DNA of 64,000 nucleotides, taken from assembly GCF_000754805.1 (NCBI RefSeq), contig NZ_KN150731.1:1-64000 (forward strand). Direction: 5' to 3'. The translations under genes and the position numbers were made by a program. Each line of letters opens with the position of its first letter. Positions within the stretch are counted from its first letter, which is position 1. Below are positions 33,801-43,064 of the stretch, in pieces. The notes under the pieces are model-generated. The model had not been told where the DNA came from. It did no database searches and was given only the letters and a program-made list of their open reading frames with translations. Origin of the DNA: Yersinia frederiksenii ATCC 33641. GTDB taxonomy: Bacteria > Pseudomonadota > Gammaproteobacteria > Enterobacterales > Enterobacteriaceae.

Positions 33801-33923
33801 TTTAAAATCCCTCGGCTTATGGCTGTGCGGGTTCAAGTCCCGCCTCGGGCACCATGGAAACAAATCTAAGTAAAACAAAGTAGTATGAGTATGTCGTTAA
33901 CCGCCGTGAGGCGGTTTTTTTGT
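33801..33923 (+). repeat. Attachment site copy 2 (right end of the P2-like prophage)
   Basis: Matches 1230-1352 with one mismatch, again from the tRNA-Leu anticodon loop through CCA and the GC hairpin with a T7 run. No 5' tRNA half lies upstream. Host genes begin after it. Confidence 0.9.
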
Positions 33924-34023
33924 TTCTGAAATCACATTTCACCATTGCTTCACCATATCATTTCGCCACATTCTGCCCACCCACTACGGGAACAACATTT
34001 ACTTTTCTATCATACCCCGCTGT

Positions 34024-34314
34024 CTACGTAATATTTGCATGTCCGAAATAAGCCAGCTTCTCCCCCAATGATCCTTCCAAGTCGGAAATTCCCTTGGCCT
34101 TTAGGCCATAGAACGTGAAATTAAAATCCAATTCAGGAAATGTATTTGCGGCCAGTTTTATTGCCTTTAGCCATCGGCTATTGAATTCGTCTATTTTGTA
34201 ACGATGTCCAGTGGACTGATGTAATACATAAATGCCATTTACGCCAAGATACACTTTAGCTAGTTCTTCTTTTTCTGGATAAACTGGTTGGTTGCGTAAA
34301 CTAAAGGGGGTCAA
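34024..34314 (-). pseudogene. Integrase C-terminal remnant
   Basis: 96 residues resembling the distal part of a tyrosine recombinase: WLKAIKLAAN near residue 49, then FTFYGLKAKGISDLEG (where active enzymes have FTFHDLRAK) and EKLAYFGHAN (GHA box) near the end. The box II His and Arg are replaced by Tyr and Lys, the first Arg domain is missing, and no catalytic Tyr follows. It is about 100 bases outside the attachment repeat, suggesting a past integration event at this tRNA. Confidence 0.6.
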
Positions 34315-34498
34315 GAAGTGCCCCCACGTAGTTTGATAGCGCCCATCTCAACTGTGATGAAGAATATTCTAGCTTTACGTAAAATCTCACATTGCTTTGA
34401 TGGAATGCTATAACTTGTCAGCCAGACCAGATCTTTCTGTGTGATAAAATTATTTAATAGAGATACCATCAAGCCTTGTATATAGAGGATTATGGTAA

Positions 34499-35395
34499 AT
34501 GCTTAAAAGAGATGGTGTGATACCACGAGCCTACAAACAGGTGGATGTATTTACCACCTCGCCATTGCAGGGGAATCCCTTGGCGGTGATCCTAGAGGCT
34601 GAGGGATTGAATGAAATTCAGATGCTTTCATTAGCTCGCTGGACCAACCTTTCGGAAACGACGTTTGTTTTTAAACCCACTAATCCGGTTGCAGATTATC
34701 AGGTGCGCATTTTTACCCCCGAAAAAGAGTTGCCCTTTGCTGGACATCCGACACTAGGTACGGCCCACGCATTATTGGAGGCTGGGTTGGTTACCAAACA
34801 GCCGGGGGTTGTTATGCAAGAATGCGGGATTGGTGTGATTGCGGTCAATATCTTACCTGAAGGAACACTGGCATTCGCGGCACCTGCGGTAACGTTTCGA
34901 ACGGTGGCTGTTGAGGGAAGGGAACTGCTAATGGCCGCTTTTCAGCCTGCGGTGATTGAAACAGATACGATGCTGATGGTTGCTGATATGGGCATTCGCT
35001 GGCTTATGGTGCGTATGCCAAATGCTCAATCTTGCCTGGCTGTGACGCCGGATCAAACCATGATTAAAAAGCTACAAATTGCTTGTGATGTTGATGGCGT
35101 GGCGCTTTATGGCGCCTATTCATCTGGTGATCCAGCAGATTATGAAATGCGAGCGTTTCTGGTTGAATGGGATAAGTTGGTTGAGGATCCCGTGACGGGC
35201 AGTGCTAATGCGTGCTTGGCCCGTTTATTGAAGGTCAATAAATTCCCAGACGGTGGCTTGAAGGCACAGGGGTATCAGGTTCGACAAGGTACCCAACTAC
35301 AGCGAGAAGGTCGGGTTAGCGTTCGTTTTATTCACGATGAACCATGGATTGGTGGACAGAGTTGTACGTTGATTAATGGCTGGTTGCACATTTAG
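34499..35395 (+). CDS. PhzF-family isomerase/epimerase-like protein
   Basis: 298 residues, full length for the PhzF/YddE family. Typical blocks are YKQVDVFTTSPLQGNPLAVI (residues 12-31), the catalytic Glu in LSETTFV near residue 53, FTPEKELPFAGHPTLGTAHA near residue 74-93, and EDPVTGSANACLAR near residue 225-238. The cytosolic fold has two diaminopimelate-epimerase-like halves. The substrate is unknown in most members and no phenazine genes are nearby, so I would not infer antibiotic synthesis. Monocistronic. Confidence 0.9.
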   Translation: MLKRDGVIPRAYKQVDVFTTSPLQGNPLAVILEAEGLNEIQMLSLARWTNLSETTFVFKPTNPVADYQVRIFTPEKELPFAGHPTLGTAHALLEAGLVTKQPGVVMQECGIGVIAVNILPEGTLAFAAPAVTFRTVAVEGRELLMAAFQPAVIETDTMLMVADMGIRWLMVRMPNAQSCLAVTPDQTMIKKLQIACDVDGVALYGAYSSGDPADYEMRAFLVEWDKLVEDPVTGSANACLARLLKVNKFPDGGLKAQGYQVRQGTQLQREGRVSVRFIHDEPWIGGQSCTLINGWLHI

Positions 35396-35775
35396 GTGTG
35401 GTAATAATCTACTGATTATCAGACATTGTGACCGAGAATGAATACAGCGCTTGTTTCCGGCCCGAATAATAAGCACTGATGATTATAGATGCTGTTCTGC
35501 ATCATGATAACAAGTGCCCGCAAAATATCGCTGTGGTTAAATCACTTTCCAGTGACGGTTTCAACCAATGGCGCTGGTATATAAGAACTAGCGTAATGTA
35601 ATGCCTAATTAATAAAAATGAGAATTATTATCAACAATGGTTAAACAAATTAACTTATTTGATTGATTAGTAAGCATGCTGAATCAATGATTAAAGCGGC
35701 TATTACGGGCACTGAAAGTAATAGCCGAATCGTCCGTCATTTTAGGTATGGCGGCTAATCATGGAGGAAGTTACG
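35396..35775. other. Intergenic region with a Fur box
   Basis: No gene in 380 bases. It holds the Fur-like site at 35619-35633 and the ribosome site GGAGG before 35776. Confidence 0.5.
35619..35633 (+). promoter_or_regulatory. Fur box
   Basis: TGAGAATTATTATCA differs at one base from the 7-1-7 Fur consensus TGATAATnATTATCA. It is 143 bases upstream of the small exported peptide gene. Confidence 0.6.
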
Positions 35776-35961
35776 ATGAAAGATATGTTAAAAGGTTTAC
35801 TGTTAGTTGGCGTTATGTCCGTATCTGCGGGCGCGATGGCTGAAGAATGTAATCCTTCCAGCAAATGGTGGCCTTATTGCAATGATCCTGCTACTGGGCC
35901 AGATGTAGGCACTCCTGAGTATGCACAGTGCCAAGCTAATGGTGGATGCACTAATAATTAG
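35776..35961 (+). CDS. Small exported cysteine-containing peptide
   Basis: 61 residues from ATG at 35776 (GGAGG 8 bases upstream; an in-frame ATG 15 bases earlier lacks a ribosome site). Signal peptide MKDMLKGLLLVGVMSVSAGAMA with a clean AMA cleavage site. The mature peptide is about 39 residues, acidic, with four cysteines (ECNP, PYCN, AQCQ, GGCT) that could form two disulfides, and a W-W-P stretch. I do not recognise the family. A near-consensus Fur site upstream suggests it is made when iron is scarce. A hairpin terminator follows. Confidence 0.7.
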   Translation: MKDMLKGLLLVGVMSVSAGAMAEECNPSSKWWPYCNDPATGPDVGTPEYAQCQANGGCTNN

Positions 35962-36019
35962 ATGAGCATGAAGAATCCCTATGTTGGGAGTCTAGTTTAA
36001 TATGCTCAGTATCATTGCC

Positions 36020-36041
36020 AAACCGTCTACGGGCGGTTTTT
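36020..36041 (+). terminator. Terminator after the small exported peptide
   Basis: AAACCGTC pairs with GGGCGGTTT (one G-T pair) and is followed by TTTT. It is 59 bases after the stop. The rest of the stretch to 36320 holds no supported gene. Confidence 0.7.
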
Positions 36042-36320
36042 ACATATCTGGCCACCACTCCCAAGTGAATTCAATAAAGCAGGAGAGAGCAAACTAGCCA
36101 CATATTCAATGCAATATGGTGAAACCGACCGTGACAGGGAAAGATGATTAATTTGGTCAAAGAGTTAAAACCGGTGATATTAGCGAATCGCGCAGTAGTG
36201 GAATAGTAAGTAGAAAAGGTTCTTCGAGATATCAGTGTTACTTCGCTAACACTCTGTTAAACAGCAATTCAGGTTTCATAACCTAACGTGGTATAGTCCA
36301 ATATTTACGGAAGAATCAAT

Positions 36321-37190
36321 TTGAGTAACTCATCCATTCGCCTTAACAAATACATTAGTGAGAGCGGCATCTGTTCTCGTCGTGATGCCGATCGTTATAT
36401 TGAACAGGGAAATGTGTTCATTAACGGTAAGCGGGCTGTAATTGGCGATCAAGTATATGCTGGGGATGTGGTGAAAGTTAACGGTCAGCTTATCGACGCG
36501 CGTGATGAAGATGACTTGGTATTGATTGTTCTGAATAAACCGGTTGGTATCATAAGTACCACAGAAGATAGTGAACACAATAATATTGTTGATTTCGTCA
36601 ACCACAGTAAACGAATCTTCCCTATCGGGCGTCTGGATAAAGACTCTCAAGGGTTGATTTTCCTGACTAACCAGGGCGATTTGGTTAACAAGGTCTTGCG
36701 TGCAGGAAACGATCACGAGAAAGAGTATGTAGTGACTGTCAACAAACCGGTGACTGAGGAGTTTATTCTCGGTTTAGGGGCCGGAGTACCAATGCTTGGA
36801 ACAGTGACAAAAAAATGCAAAGTGAAGAAAGTATCAACCTTTGTATTTAACATCACTCTGGTACAAGGGCTTAATCGCCAGATTCGCCGCATGTGTCAGT
36901 ATTTTGGGTATGAAGTCACTAAGCTTGAACGTACTCGCATCATGAATATCAACCTGAAAGGGCTACCACTGGGTGAGTGGAGAGATTTGAATGATGATGA
37001 ACTCATTGGTTTATTTAAATTAATTGAGAACTCCTCATCCGAAGGAAAAACAGCTAAAAAAGTACAAACTAAGTCTGTTACACATAAAAAAACAAATAGT
37101 AATGGGCCAAAAAAGGCTGAGAAACCGGATGGTAATTCCGCTTCTCGTAAACGCTTTGCTCAGCCTGGACGTAAGAAAAAAGGGCGCTAG
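36321..37190 (+). CDS. rluF: 23S rRNA pseudouridine synthase RluF
   Basis: 289 residues (E. coli RluF 290). S4 domain at residues 6-65 ([25 protein letters not shown]), catalytic block [17 protein letters not shown] with Asp near residue 108, [10 protein letters not shown] near residue 188 and a basic C-terminal tail ending GRKKKGR. It makes pseudouridine at 2604 (and 2605) of 23S rRNA. The start is TTG with GGAAG 8 bases upstream; the family start (SVRLNKYIS) agrees with this choice. Confidence 0.95.
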   Translation: MSNSSIRLNKYISESGICSRRDADRYIEQGNVFINGKRAVIGDQVYAGDVVKVNGQLIDARDEDDLVLIVLNKPVGIISTTEDSEHNNIVDFVNHSKRIFPIGRLDKDSQGLIFLTNQGDLVNKVLRAGNDHEKEYVVTVNKPVTEEFILGLGAGVPMLGTVTKKCKVKKVSTFVFNITLVQGLNRQIRRMCQYFGYEVTKLERTRIMNINLKGLPLGEWRDLNDDELIGLFKLIENSSSEGKTAKKVQTKSVTHKKTNSNGPKKAEKPDGNSASRKRFAQPGRKKKGR

Positions 37191-37445
37191 ATTGGTATAA
37201 TTATCGTCGGCCTGGGCAACTCATAAATCCTTCTAGTGTATTTTGCCGCGGCCGATTTCATTCTGTTCACATAATGACTGCAGATGCATAATAGCGGATT
37301 CAATTCTGTTTCTTGTTACGTGTTCAATTTGAGTATCTTGACTCTCAAACGATGACTGCTCAGGGTGTGATTAGATTAATTAATAGACCCTTCCATTTTT
37401 TATGTTAACTAACATGAAAGGGCAACTTTAGCCTTTGATTTATTT

Positions 37446-38258
37446 TTACGCGAAAGGTGGCTCTTTCTTTAGAATTTTATCGATCACATTGAGTACACCG
37501 GAGTCATTATTTGATTCTGTCTGATATTTTGCTATTTTTTTAATATTTTCAGGTGCGTTGGCCATTGCGAAACCAAAACCGGCATACTGCAACATTTCAA
37601 TATCATTACCTCCATCACCGAAGGTGACAACTTCCTCATCTTTTACACCCCATATGTTTTGCAGTAATTTAATACCATTGGCTTTGTGTACACCAGGCAC
37701 TATCAGATCGACAGAACCGTGACCACTGGACACTGGGGTGACAATCCCTGCTAATTCATTTTCAATGAACAACATAAAGTCGGCCAACTTATCATTGGGT
37801 AAACTTATTGCGAATTTGAATGCTGGCTCATCAACTTGACTAAAGTTATCGATGATTTTAAGTCGATAGTAATATTGACTCATAGTAGTAAAGAAGTCAT
37901 TGCTTGAAGATTTCAACATGTAAGCGCTGTTTTTGCCGCAAACGATGATGTCGATATAGGGGATCGGTAATAATGTTTTTATGACTTTAGTACAATCTTC
38001 ATCTGAAATTTTTCCGCAAAAAATTTCACTGTTCTCATTGCTGACGTAGGCGCCATTTTCAGCGACAAATGCTATTTCATGAGCAATTTCCGGAAAGTAG
38101 GTAATTAGCTGATAATATTGATTTCCGCTAGCAACAACAAACTTTATCCCATTGTTTTTTAATTGGGAGTACTGCGAACTAAAGCGTTTCCTATCAAAAT
38201 TCATTTGATCATTGAGAAAGGTTCCATCCATATCAACAGCAATAATTTTAATACTCAT
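37446..38258 (-). CDS. HAD-family sugar phosphatase, SupH/YbiV type
   Basis: 270 residues, Cof-type HAD hydrolase. Motif I is DMDGTFLND (Asp9 nucleophile), followed by FVVASGNQYYQLI (motif II), and FGDGGNDIEMLQYA (motif IV) near residue 215. The SGNQYYQL segment and FVAENGAYV closely match E. coli YbiV/SupH, a sugar-phosphate phosphatase. A cap domain (C2) lies between. Downstream of the MFS gene on the same strand, with a terminator between. Confidence 0.88.
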   Translation of the reverse strand: MSIKIIAVDMDGTFLNDQMNFDRKRFSSQYSQLKNNGIKFVVASGNQYYQLITYFPEIAHEIAFVAENGAYVSNENSEIFCGKISDEDCTKVIKTLLPIPYIDIIVCGKNSAYMLKSSSNDFFTTMSQYYYRLKIIDNFSQVDEPAFKFAISLPNDKLADFMLFIENELAGIVTPVSSGHGSVDLIVPGVHKANGIKLLQNIWGVKDEEVVTFGDGGNDIEMLQYAGFGFAMANAPENIKKIAKYQTESNNDSGVLNVIDKILKKEPPFA

Positions 38259-38323
38259 GTTATTTCCTTCTTTAACATATCAAAGACACTGGTTTGATAG
38301 AGGATATCTTAGTACTCTTCATT

Positions 38324-38353
38324 TAAAAAAAAGCTAGCATAATTCTGCTAGCT
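38324..38353 (-). terminator. Terminator of the MFS gene
   Basis: On the minus strand AGCTAGC pairs with GCTAGCT around 8 bases and is followed by a T8 run. It lies about 90 bases after the stop of the gene at 38442. Confidence 0.8.
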
Positions 38354-38441
38354 GGTAAAATTACCATACTCAGTCACAAACTTTATTTTCAGAGAACGTT
38401 AACACTCAGTCATCTGCTTATCTCTAGCGGTAGGATAGAAA

Positions 38442-39611
38442 CTAGTCGCAGGAATAGTTCAGCTTAAAAGCACCTGCTGCGATGACAATGAAGGTTAGCG
38501 CGACGATAGAGAATGCAGTGTAGAGGTCTGTTAAGTGTGCAATGAAACCGATTAGCGCAGGGCCACCCAGAACACCGAAATAACCTAGCGTTGCCACCAT
38601 GGCAACTGACATATTCACTGGCATGACTTTTTCTTGACCGGCCAATGTTATCAACACTGGAACAATATTCGCAGCCCCTATTCCGACCAAAGCAAACCCA
38701 AGTAATGTGAATTTCCAGTCCGGTATAATGACCGCTACGGCATAACCGACCATGGCAAATAGACTACTCAAGATCAGCACATGTTTACGCCCCAGAATGC
38801 TAACAACTTTATCGCCAGTAAAGCGCATGACAGACATGGTTCCACCGAAAACAGCAAATCCCCAACCCGCATGTGTTATATCAAGGCCACGATCGTTCGT
38901 AAGAAAGACACCACTCCAATCCAACACTGCTCCTTCAGCCATAAAACAAATCATGCACATCAGTGCCATGAGGATGAGGCGAAAATTTGGTCGCGGTTTG
39001 GTTATTACAAGCTCATTAGGTTCTTTATTATCACCAAAGGGGATTAACTCATTGAATACGGCTGATGTAATTATTGCTATCAGGACGATGGCAATGAATG
39101 TCACAGTAAGAGGCATTAATCCTAAAGCAAAGAGTATTGCGCCTCCGCCTGCACCGGCAATGGAACCAATGCTGAATAGGCAATGAAAGCCAGACATCAG
39201 TGGCTTATCTGATGATTGCTCAACCAGAGAACCCTGCACATTAACGGCAACATCAACCAAGCCAATCCCTGCGCCAAAAAAGAACAAGCAGAATGCCATC
39301 AAGGAAAATTGATCAATTATGGCCAAGGTGGGTAGGAAAATACAGGTAAGTACAATACCGAATAGCATGATTTTCCTACACCCAAAGTAGCCAATCAGTC
39401 TCCCCGAGAACAGCATGGCGAGCAGTGAGCCTGTGCCCAAACAAAGCAAAAGTAATCCTAATGAGCCAGCCTCGAACTGGAGCCGATGTTGTGCGTAGGG
39501 GACGAGTGAAGCCCACAATCCCATAGCAAATCCAGCGATGAAAAAAACCGCACGGGTGGATGTCCGTTTAGCACGGGTATCCAGAGGGAAATCGATGGCA
39601 TAGCTAGACAT
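38442..39611 (-). CDS. MFS transporter, YbjJ-like
   Basis: 389 residues with about 12 membrane segments. The start region FFIAGFAMGLWASLVPYAQ and FGAGIGLVDVAVNVQG (near residue 113-128), then GFHCLFSIGSIAGA (near 142), are characteristic of the YbjJ group. It is an inner-membrane transporter of unknown substrate. In E. coli ybjJ sits beside a HAD phosphatase gene (ybjI); here too a HAD phosphatase of the same family follows. The ROK regulator gene upstream on the same strand may control a sugar-related pair. Confidence 0.85.
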   Translation of the reverse strand: MSSYAIDFPLDTRAKRTSTRAVFFIAGFAMGLWASLVPYAQHRLQFEAGSLGLLLLCLGTGSLLAMLFSGRLIGYFGCRKIMLFGIVLTCIFLPTLAIIDQFSLMAFCLFFFGAGIGLVDVAVNVQGSLVEQSSDKPLMSGFHCLFSIGSIAGAGGGAILFALGLMPLTVTFIAIVLIAIITSAVFNELIPFGDNKEPNELVITKPRPNFRLILMALMCMICFMAEGAVLDWSGVFLTNDRGLDITHAGWGFAVFGGTMSVMRFTGDKVVSILGRKHVLILSSLFAMVGYAVAVIIPDWKFTLLGFALVGIGAANIVPVLITLAGQEKVMPVNMSVAMVATLGYFGVLGGPALIGFIAHLTDLYTAFSIVALTFIVIAAGAFKLNYSCD

Positions 39612-39845
39612 TAAAGGATTACCTTCATCTGATTAATCGCGGTTGTTTTCAATCTAAAACACTTTATAAAAGACTTAAATTAAGTGATAAAATATAATGG
39701 CGCAGCTTGAGGTGTCAAGGACATTCTTGTCATAAGAGGTTTATAGTGAGAGGTGAGAGACTAGGACGGGGGGATGATTGATTGCTGTAGACTTGCGCTA
39801 TTTCGGCCCGTGATAGAATTGCCGATCGATAAGTATCCGGGCGAG

Positions 39846-40871
39846 TTAAATATCAAAAACCCTAAAATTATTATATGCATCAAGTGTATATTCGAATATC
39901 CCATAATGGTAATCCGACTTGATCGAGTCACGATAAACAAAATGTGGAATATGTTGACTATCAAACTTTTCCAGTAATTTAGCAGATAGTTCATCAATGC
40001 AATGCTGGCTAATTTTGCTCCCCGATATAGCGATGGTAGCTGGGTTTATTATTGCAATCAGAGAGGATGTGATATTAATCAGTTTTTCTAGAGTGAGGTT
40101 TATTTGAGCATTATTACTAGCTTCATTTTCTAAATCATCATAGAAAGGAAGTTTTGAAACTTCTCCTGCAAATTGGCTGGCACCACGGAGCATTTCGCCT
40201 GAAATAACAATTCCGCAACCTGCGCAATGTCTTGGTGGCATATATATATAAGCAATAGGATCATTTATATTACGGCAATTATGTCGGTAAAAACCAAATG
40301 CAGCATAATTCATATCATTACCGACCTGAACAAAAATACCTAATTTATGACTTAACAACTCTGCTATTGCTAAGTCTTCGATACGGGGTATATCACAGGT
40401 GAGTACTTTGCCATCGACCACAACACCGGGTAGCCCAAGCCCTATTGCCTTTATATTACTGTGCTTATCTATAACGTTTTGAATGTGGATCATCAGTTTA
40501 TCTACAGTAAAATCGTGATAAATTTCGTTATACTCTTCGATTTTTTTGCCATCAGCAGAGGTCAGAGAAGATGATATCATCCCCGAATTACCAACACCCT
40601 CAACATAAACGCTTAATACGCTAAAATAACTGGCATTATATTTATAGCGCTTTGCAGGCCGACCACCGCGCGACTGATCGAGAGACTCTTCAATAACCTC
40701 TCCCTTTACACATAATTCATTCAAAATTGTGCCACAAGTTGCCAGACTTAACCCTGTTTTTATCGATATATCTCCTTTGGTGGCTGATACCAGTGATTTT
40801 ATTGTGTTAGCAACCAACATGATATTTTTTTGTTTCATCTGTTTGGTTGTATTAATCAGCACGGCAGTCAT
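39846..40871 (-). CDS. ROK-family transcriptional regulator
   Basis: 341 residues from the ATG at 40871 with GGTG upstream; the frame opens eight codons earlier at a TTG. N-terminal winged helix (IKSLVSATKGDISIKTGLSLATCGTILNEL, residues 21-50) with the GRPAKRY wing, then a ROK sugar-kinase-like domain: IGLGLPGVVVDG near 143, HCAGCGIVISGEMLRGASQFAGE near 215-237. The family (NagC, Mlc, XylR) senses sugars or sugar phosphates. It may regulate the transporter and phosphatase downstream on the same strand (inference). Confidence 0.85.
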   Translation of the reverse strand: MTAVLINTTKQMKQKNIMLVANTIKSLVSATKGDISIKTGLSLATCGTILNELCVKGEVIEESLDQSRGGRPAKRYKYNASYFSVLSVYVEGVGNSGMISSSLTSADGKKIEEYNEIYHDFTVDKLMIHIQNVIDKHSNIKAIGLGLPGVVVDGKVLTCDIPRIEDLAIAELLSHKLGIFVQVGNDMNYAAFGFYRHNCRNINDPIAYIYMPPRHCAGCGIVISGEMLRGASQFAGEVSKLPFYDDLENEASNNAQINLTLEKLINITSSLIAIINPATIAISGSKISQHCIDELSAKLLEKFDSQHIPHFVYRDSIKSDYHYGIFEYTLDAYNNFRVFDI

Positions 40872-41087
40872 TTTTTTCACCAGTAATTTAACCAAAATAA
40901 ATATAACATGTTCGTATTTATGAAGAAATAATTATCATAATCTTTGCTCGGAGGTTACAGCGAGTAAACTTTGCGATAAGTTGACTCACTTGTCGACATA
41001 TCTTATTCAATGTTATCTTTCGTTTAGGTGTGTATCTGTCGCGGGTACTAGCTTGTTCAACTGGCTAGATTGTTTGAGGGCTATTTG

Positions 41088-41630
41088 ATGGAATCGCTAT
41101 TGACTGATCGTTTGTTGCTATTGCCTTTGACGTTACGAGATGCGCAGCAGATACAGCAAAAATTTCCAATTTGGGACGTCGTTAAATATCTTGATGCTTC
41201 AGCGGTTCCCTGGCCTTATCCCGCTGAGGGTGGTTTAACTTTTGTGCGTGACATTGCATTGCCTAAGATGCAGTGTGGCAGTGGTTTTTTCTGGTCAATT
41301 CGCCCTAAAGTTGCCCCAGATACATTGATTGGTGTCATTAATCTAGTTTGTGATACTGAAGATCATCGCGGTTTTTGGTTAAGTCCGGAATGGCAGGGAC
41401 AGGGGCTAATAAGCGAAGCCAGCACAGCAGTGACCCATTTTTGGTTTACCCAATTAAATCGCCCCTATCTGCGGGTAACAAAAGCTGCGCCGAATCAAGC
41501 CTCCGCCGCTATCTCTCGTAAGAATGGGATGCGTTTGGTAGGAAGAGAAGAACGAGATTATGTGGGCGGTCATTTCCCGACAGAAATATGGGAGATTCGC
41601 CGCGAAGAGTGGTTGAAAAATAATAGGTGA
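41088..41630 (+). CDS. GNAT acetyltransferase, RimJ/RimL type
   Basis: 180 residues from ATG at 41088 with GAGGG upstream. Starts with ESLLTDRLLLLPLTLRDAQQI, typical of the Acetyltransf_3 family, and has FWLSPEWQGQGLISEASTAV near residue 95-115, the acetyl-CoA-binding stretch (Q-G-Q-G-L). It would transfer acetyl groups to protein N-termini or small amines; the substrate is unknown. Stands alone on the plus strand. Confidence 0.85.
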   Translation: MESLLTDRLLLLPLTLRDAQQIQQKFPIWDVVKYLDASAVPWPYPAEGGLTFVRDIALPKMQCGSGFFWSIRPKVAPDTLIGVINLVCDTEDHRGFWLSPEWQGQGLISEASTAVTHFWFTQLNRPYLRVTKAAPNQASAAISRKNGMRLVGREERDYVGGHFPTEIWEIRREEWLKNNR

Positions 41631-41688
41631 ACAGAGTCAGTCATCTTTGGCGTAACATCGCCTGAATTAATTAAATGTGGATGGATAC

Positions 41689-42081
41689 ATGGCAAGTAAA
41701 AAAAGAGGGATGGGATATATTGCCATCGTGGTTGATGATTACGATCGAGCGATTGAATATTATACCGAAAAATTAGGTTTCTTTTTACGAGAAGACGAGC
41801 CACAGCCAGGTAAGCGCTGGGTATCAGTGTCACCGAGTGAGGACAGTGAATGCCGTTTATTGTTGGCTCGGGCGTCAAATGATCATCAAGCCACATTTAT
41901 TGGCAACCAATGTGGTGGCCGGGTTTTCCTTTTCCTTGAGACCGAGAATTTCTGGCGTGATTATGAGCTTATGAAATCAAAGGGGGTTACTTTCTGCGAA
42001 GAACCCCGTAAAGAGTCTTATGGCATGGTGGTGGTATTCGAAGATATCTACGGCAATCGTTGGGATCTTTACCAAAAATAG
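41689..42081 (+). CDS. VOC-superfamily (glyoxalase-like) protein
   Basis: 130 residues from ATG at 41689; an ATG four codons earlier is possible. One VOC domain: GYIAIVVDDYDRAIEYYTEKLGFF at the start and VVFEDIYGNRWDLYQ at the end, the beta-alpha-beta-beta-beta pattern seen twice. Metal ligands are only partly obvious (Glu in VVFED, no clear His early), so a lyase or resistance role cannot be assigned. Ends before a strong terminator. Confidence 0.85.
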   Translation: MASKKRGMGYIAIVVDDYDRAIEYYTEKLGFFLREDEPQPGKRWVSVSPSEDSECRLLLARASNDHQATFIGNQCGGRVFLFLETENFWRDYELMKSKGVTFCEEPRKESYGMVVVFEDIYGNRWDLYQK

Positions 42082-42105
42082 ATAATCCCATTAAACCAGT
42101 CAAGC

Positions 42106-42142
42106 GTACTGAATGTTGTATCTCATTCAGTACCTATTTTTT
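42106..42142 (+). terminator. Terminator after the VOC gene
   Basis: GTACTGAATG pairs perfectly with CATTCAGTAC around an 8-base loop and is followed by CTATTTTTT. Confidence 0.88.
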
Positions 42143-42300
42143 ACCCTCGATTTCAATCTATCGTTGCCACAGTTCCCTACTTATTTTCCAAATATCAAAT
42201 GCTGCGCGAAATATTTTCCATGCCTTAAATGTGGGTATATCATGGCTAACACGACGCCTTTTTCTTGTGGCGACAATTTTTCGTAAGGGAGCTTGGGTAT

Positions 42301-43038
42301 ATGAAAGGAAAGTTAGTGCTGGCAATGTTGATAATGGCCAGTTTCTCATTGCAGGCAAATGAACATCATGGCTGGGGTTACGAAGGCAAAGAAGCGCCCG
42401 AAAACTGGGGGAAATTAAGCCCTGAATTTCATTTGTGCCAGGATGGACAAAATCAATCACCAGTTGATATTCATGGAGCATTGCATAGCAATTTAGCACC
42501 ACTGGCGGTGCATTATATTACTGAACCTCAGAATATTATTAATAACGGTCATACTCTACAAATTAATGTTGCTAAAGGCGATACTCTAGAGATAGATGAT
42601 GAGTTATTTACTTTGCAACAATTCCATTTCCACGTTCCTAGTGAGAATGAAATAAACGGGCAGCAATTCCCATTGGAAGCACATTTAGTGCATATGAATG
42701 ACCGCGGCGAACTATTGGTCGTGGCAGTGATGTTTAATGTTGGCTCCGCTAATCCAGAACTTAATAAGGCTTGGAGCCAAATACCTGAGACGTTAAATCA
42801 ACAGGTTGCACTGAAAGAAACATTGAATCTGAACACATTGCTACCGACAGATAGACATTACTATCGTTTCAGTGGTTCTTTAACCACGCCACCTTGTTCT
42901 GAAGGGGTCCGTTGGCTGGTAATGAAAAAGCCATTAACTGTCTCCGCTGCACAAATCGCACAATTTAAATCAGCTATTCATCATGATGCTAATAATCGGC
43001 CGATACAGCAATACCACGGCCGAGTGATTGTTGATTAA
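42301..43038 (+). CDS. cah: Periplasmic alpha-carbonic anhydrase
   Basis: 245 residues from ATG at 42301 with GGGAG upstream; the longer frame begins inside non-coding DNA. Signal peptide MKGKLVLAMLIMASFSLQA. Zinc ligands sit in QFHFHVPSE (two His, near residue 103-110) and EAHLVH (third His). HGWGYEG and QSPVDI at the start, and SLTTPPCSEGVRW near 198, complete the alpha-CA pattern; two Cys (in LCQDG and PPCSE) can form the usual disulfide. Interconverts CO2 and bicarbonate in the periplasm. Confidence 0.94.
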   Translation: MKGKLVLAMLIMASFSLQANEHHGWGYEGKEAPENWGKLSPEFHLCQDGQNQSPVDIHGALHSNLAPLAVHYITEPQNIINNGHTLQINVAKGDTLEIDDELFTLQQFHFHVPSENEINGQQFPLEAHLVHMNDRGELLVVAVMFNVGSANPELNKAWSQIPETLNQQVALKETLNLNTLLPTDRHYYRFSGSLTTPPCSEGVRWLVMKKPLTVSAAQIAQFKSAIHHDANNRPIQQYHGRVIVD

Positions 43039-43047
43039 GAAATAGAA

Positions 43048-43064
43048 ACCCGCATCAAGCGGGT
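43048..43064 (+). terminator. Hairpin after the carbonic anhydrase gene
   Basis: ACCCGC pairs with GCGGGT 10 bases after the stop. There is no T-run, so it may stabilise the 3' end rather than terminate. Confidence 0.45.

Larger units (their letters stand above)
1230..33923. mobile_element. P2-like prophage inserted at tRNA-Leu(UAA)
   Basis: About 32.7 kb between the two tRNA-derived repeats. Gene order and lengths follow phage P2: Q, P, then O N M L X, lysis, R S, V W J I H, FI FII E T U D, ogr, with A, Cox-like, C and int at the other end. Every structural gene expected of P2 is present with an open frame, so the prophage could be active. Differences from P2 are an M15 endolysin, a lambda-type holin, a dam gene, a terminase paralogue between P and Q, a different small gene in place of G, nothing in the Z/fun site, and cargo genes at the tin/old site and between C and int. 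Confidence 0.95.

Noticed and set aside
34499-35395. Phenazine biosynthesis function for the PhzF-family gene
   Set aside because: No other phenazine genes are nearby, and most family members have unrelated or unknown substrates.
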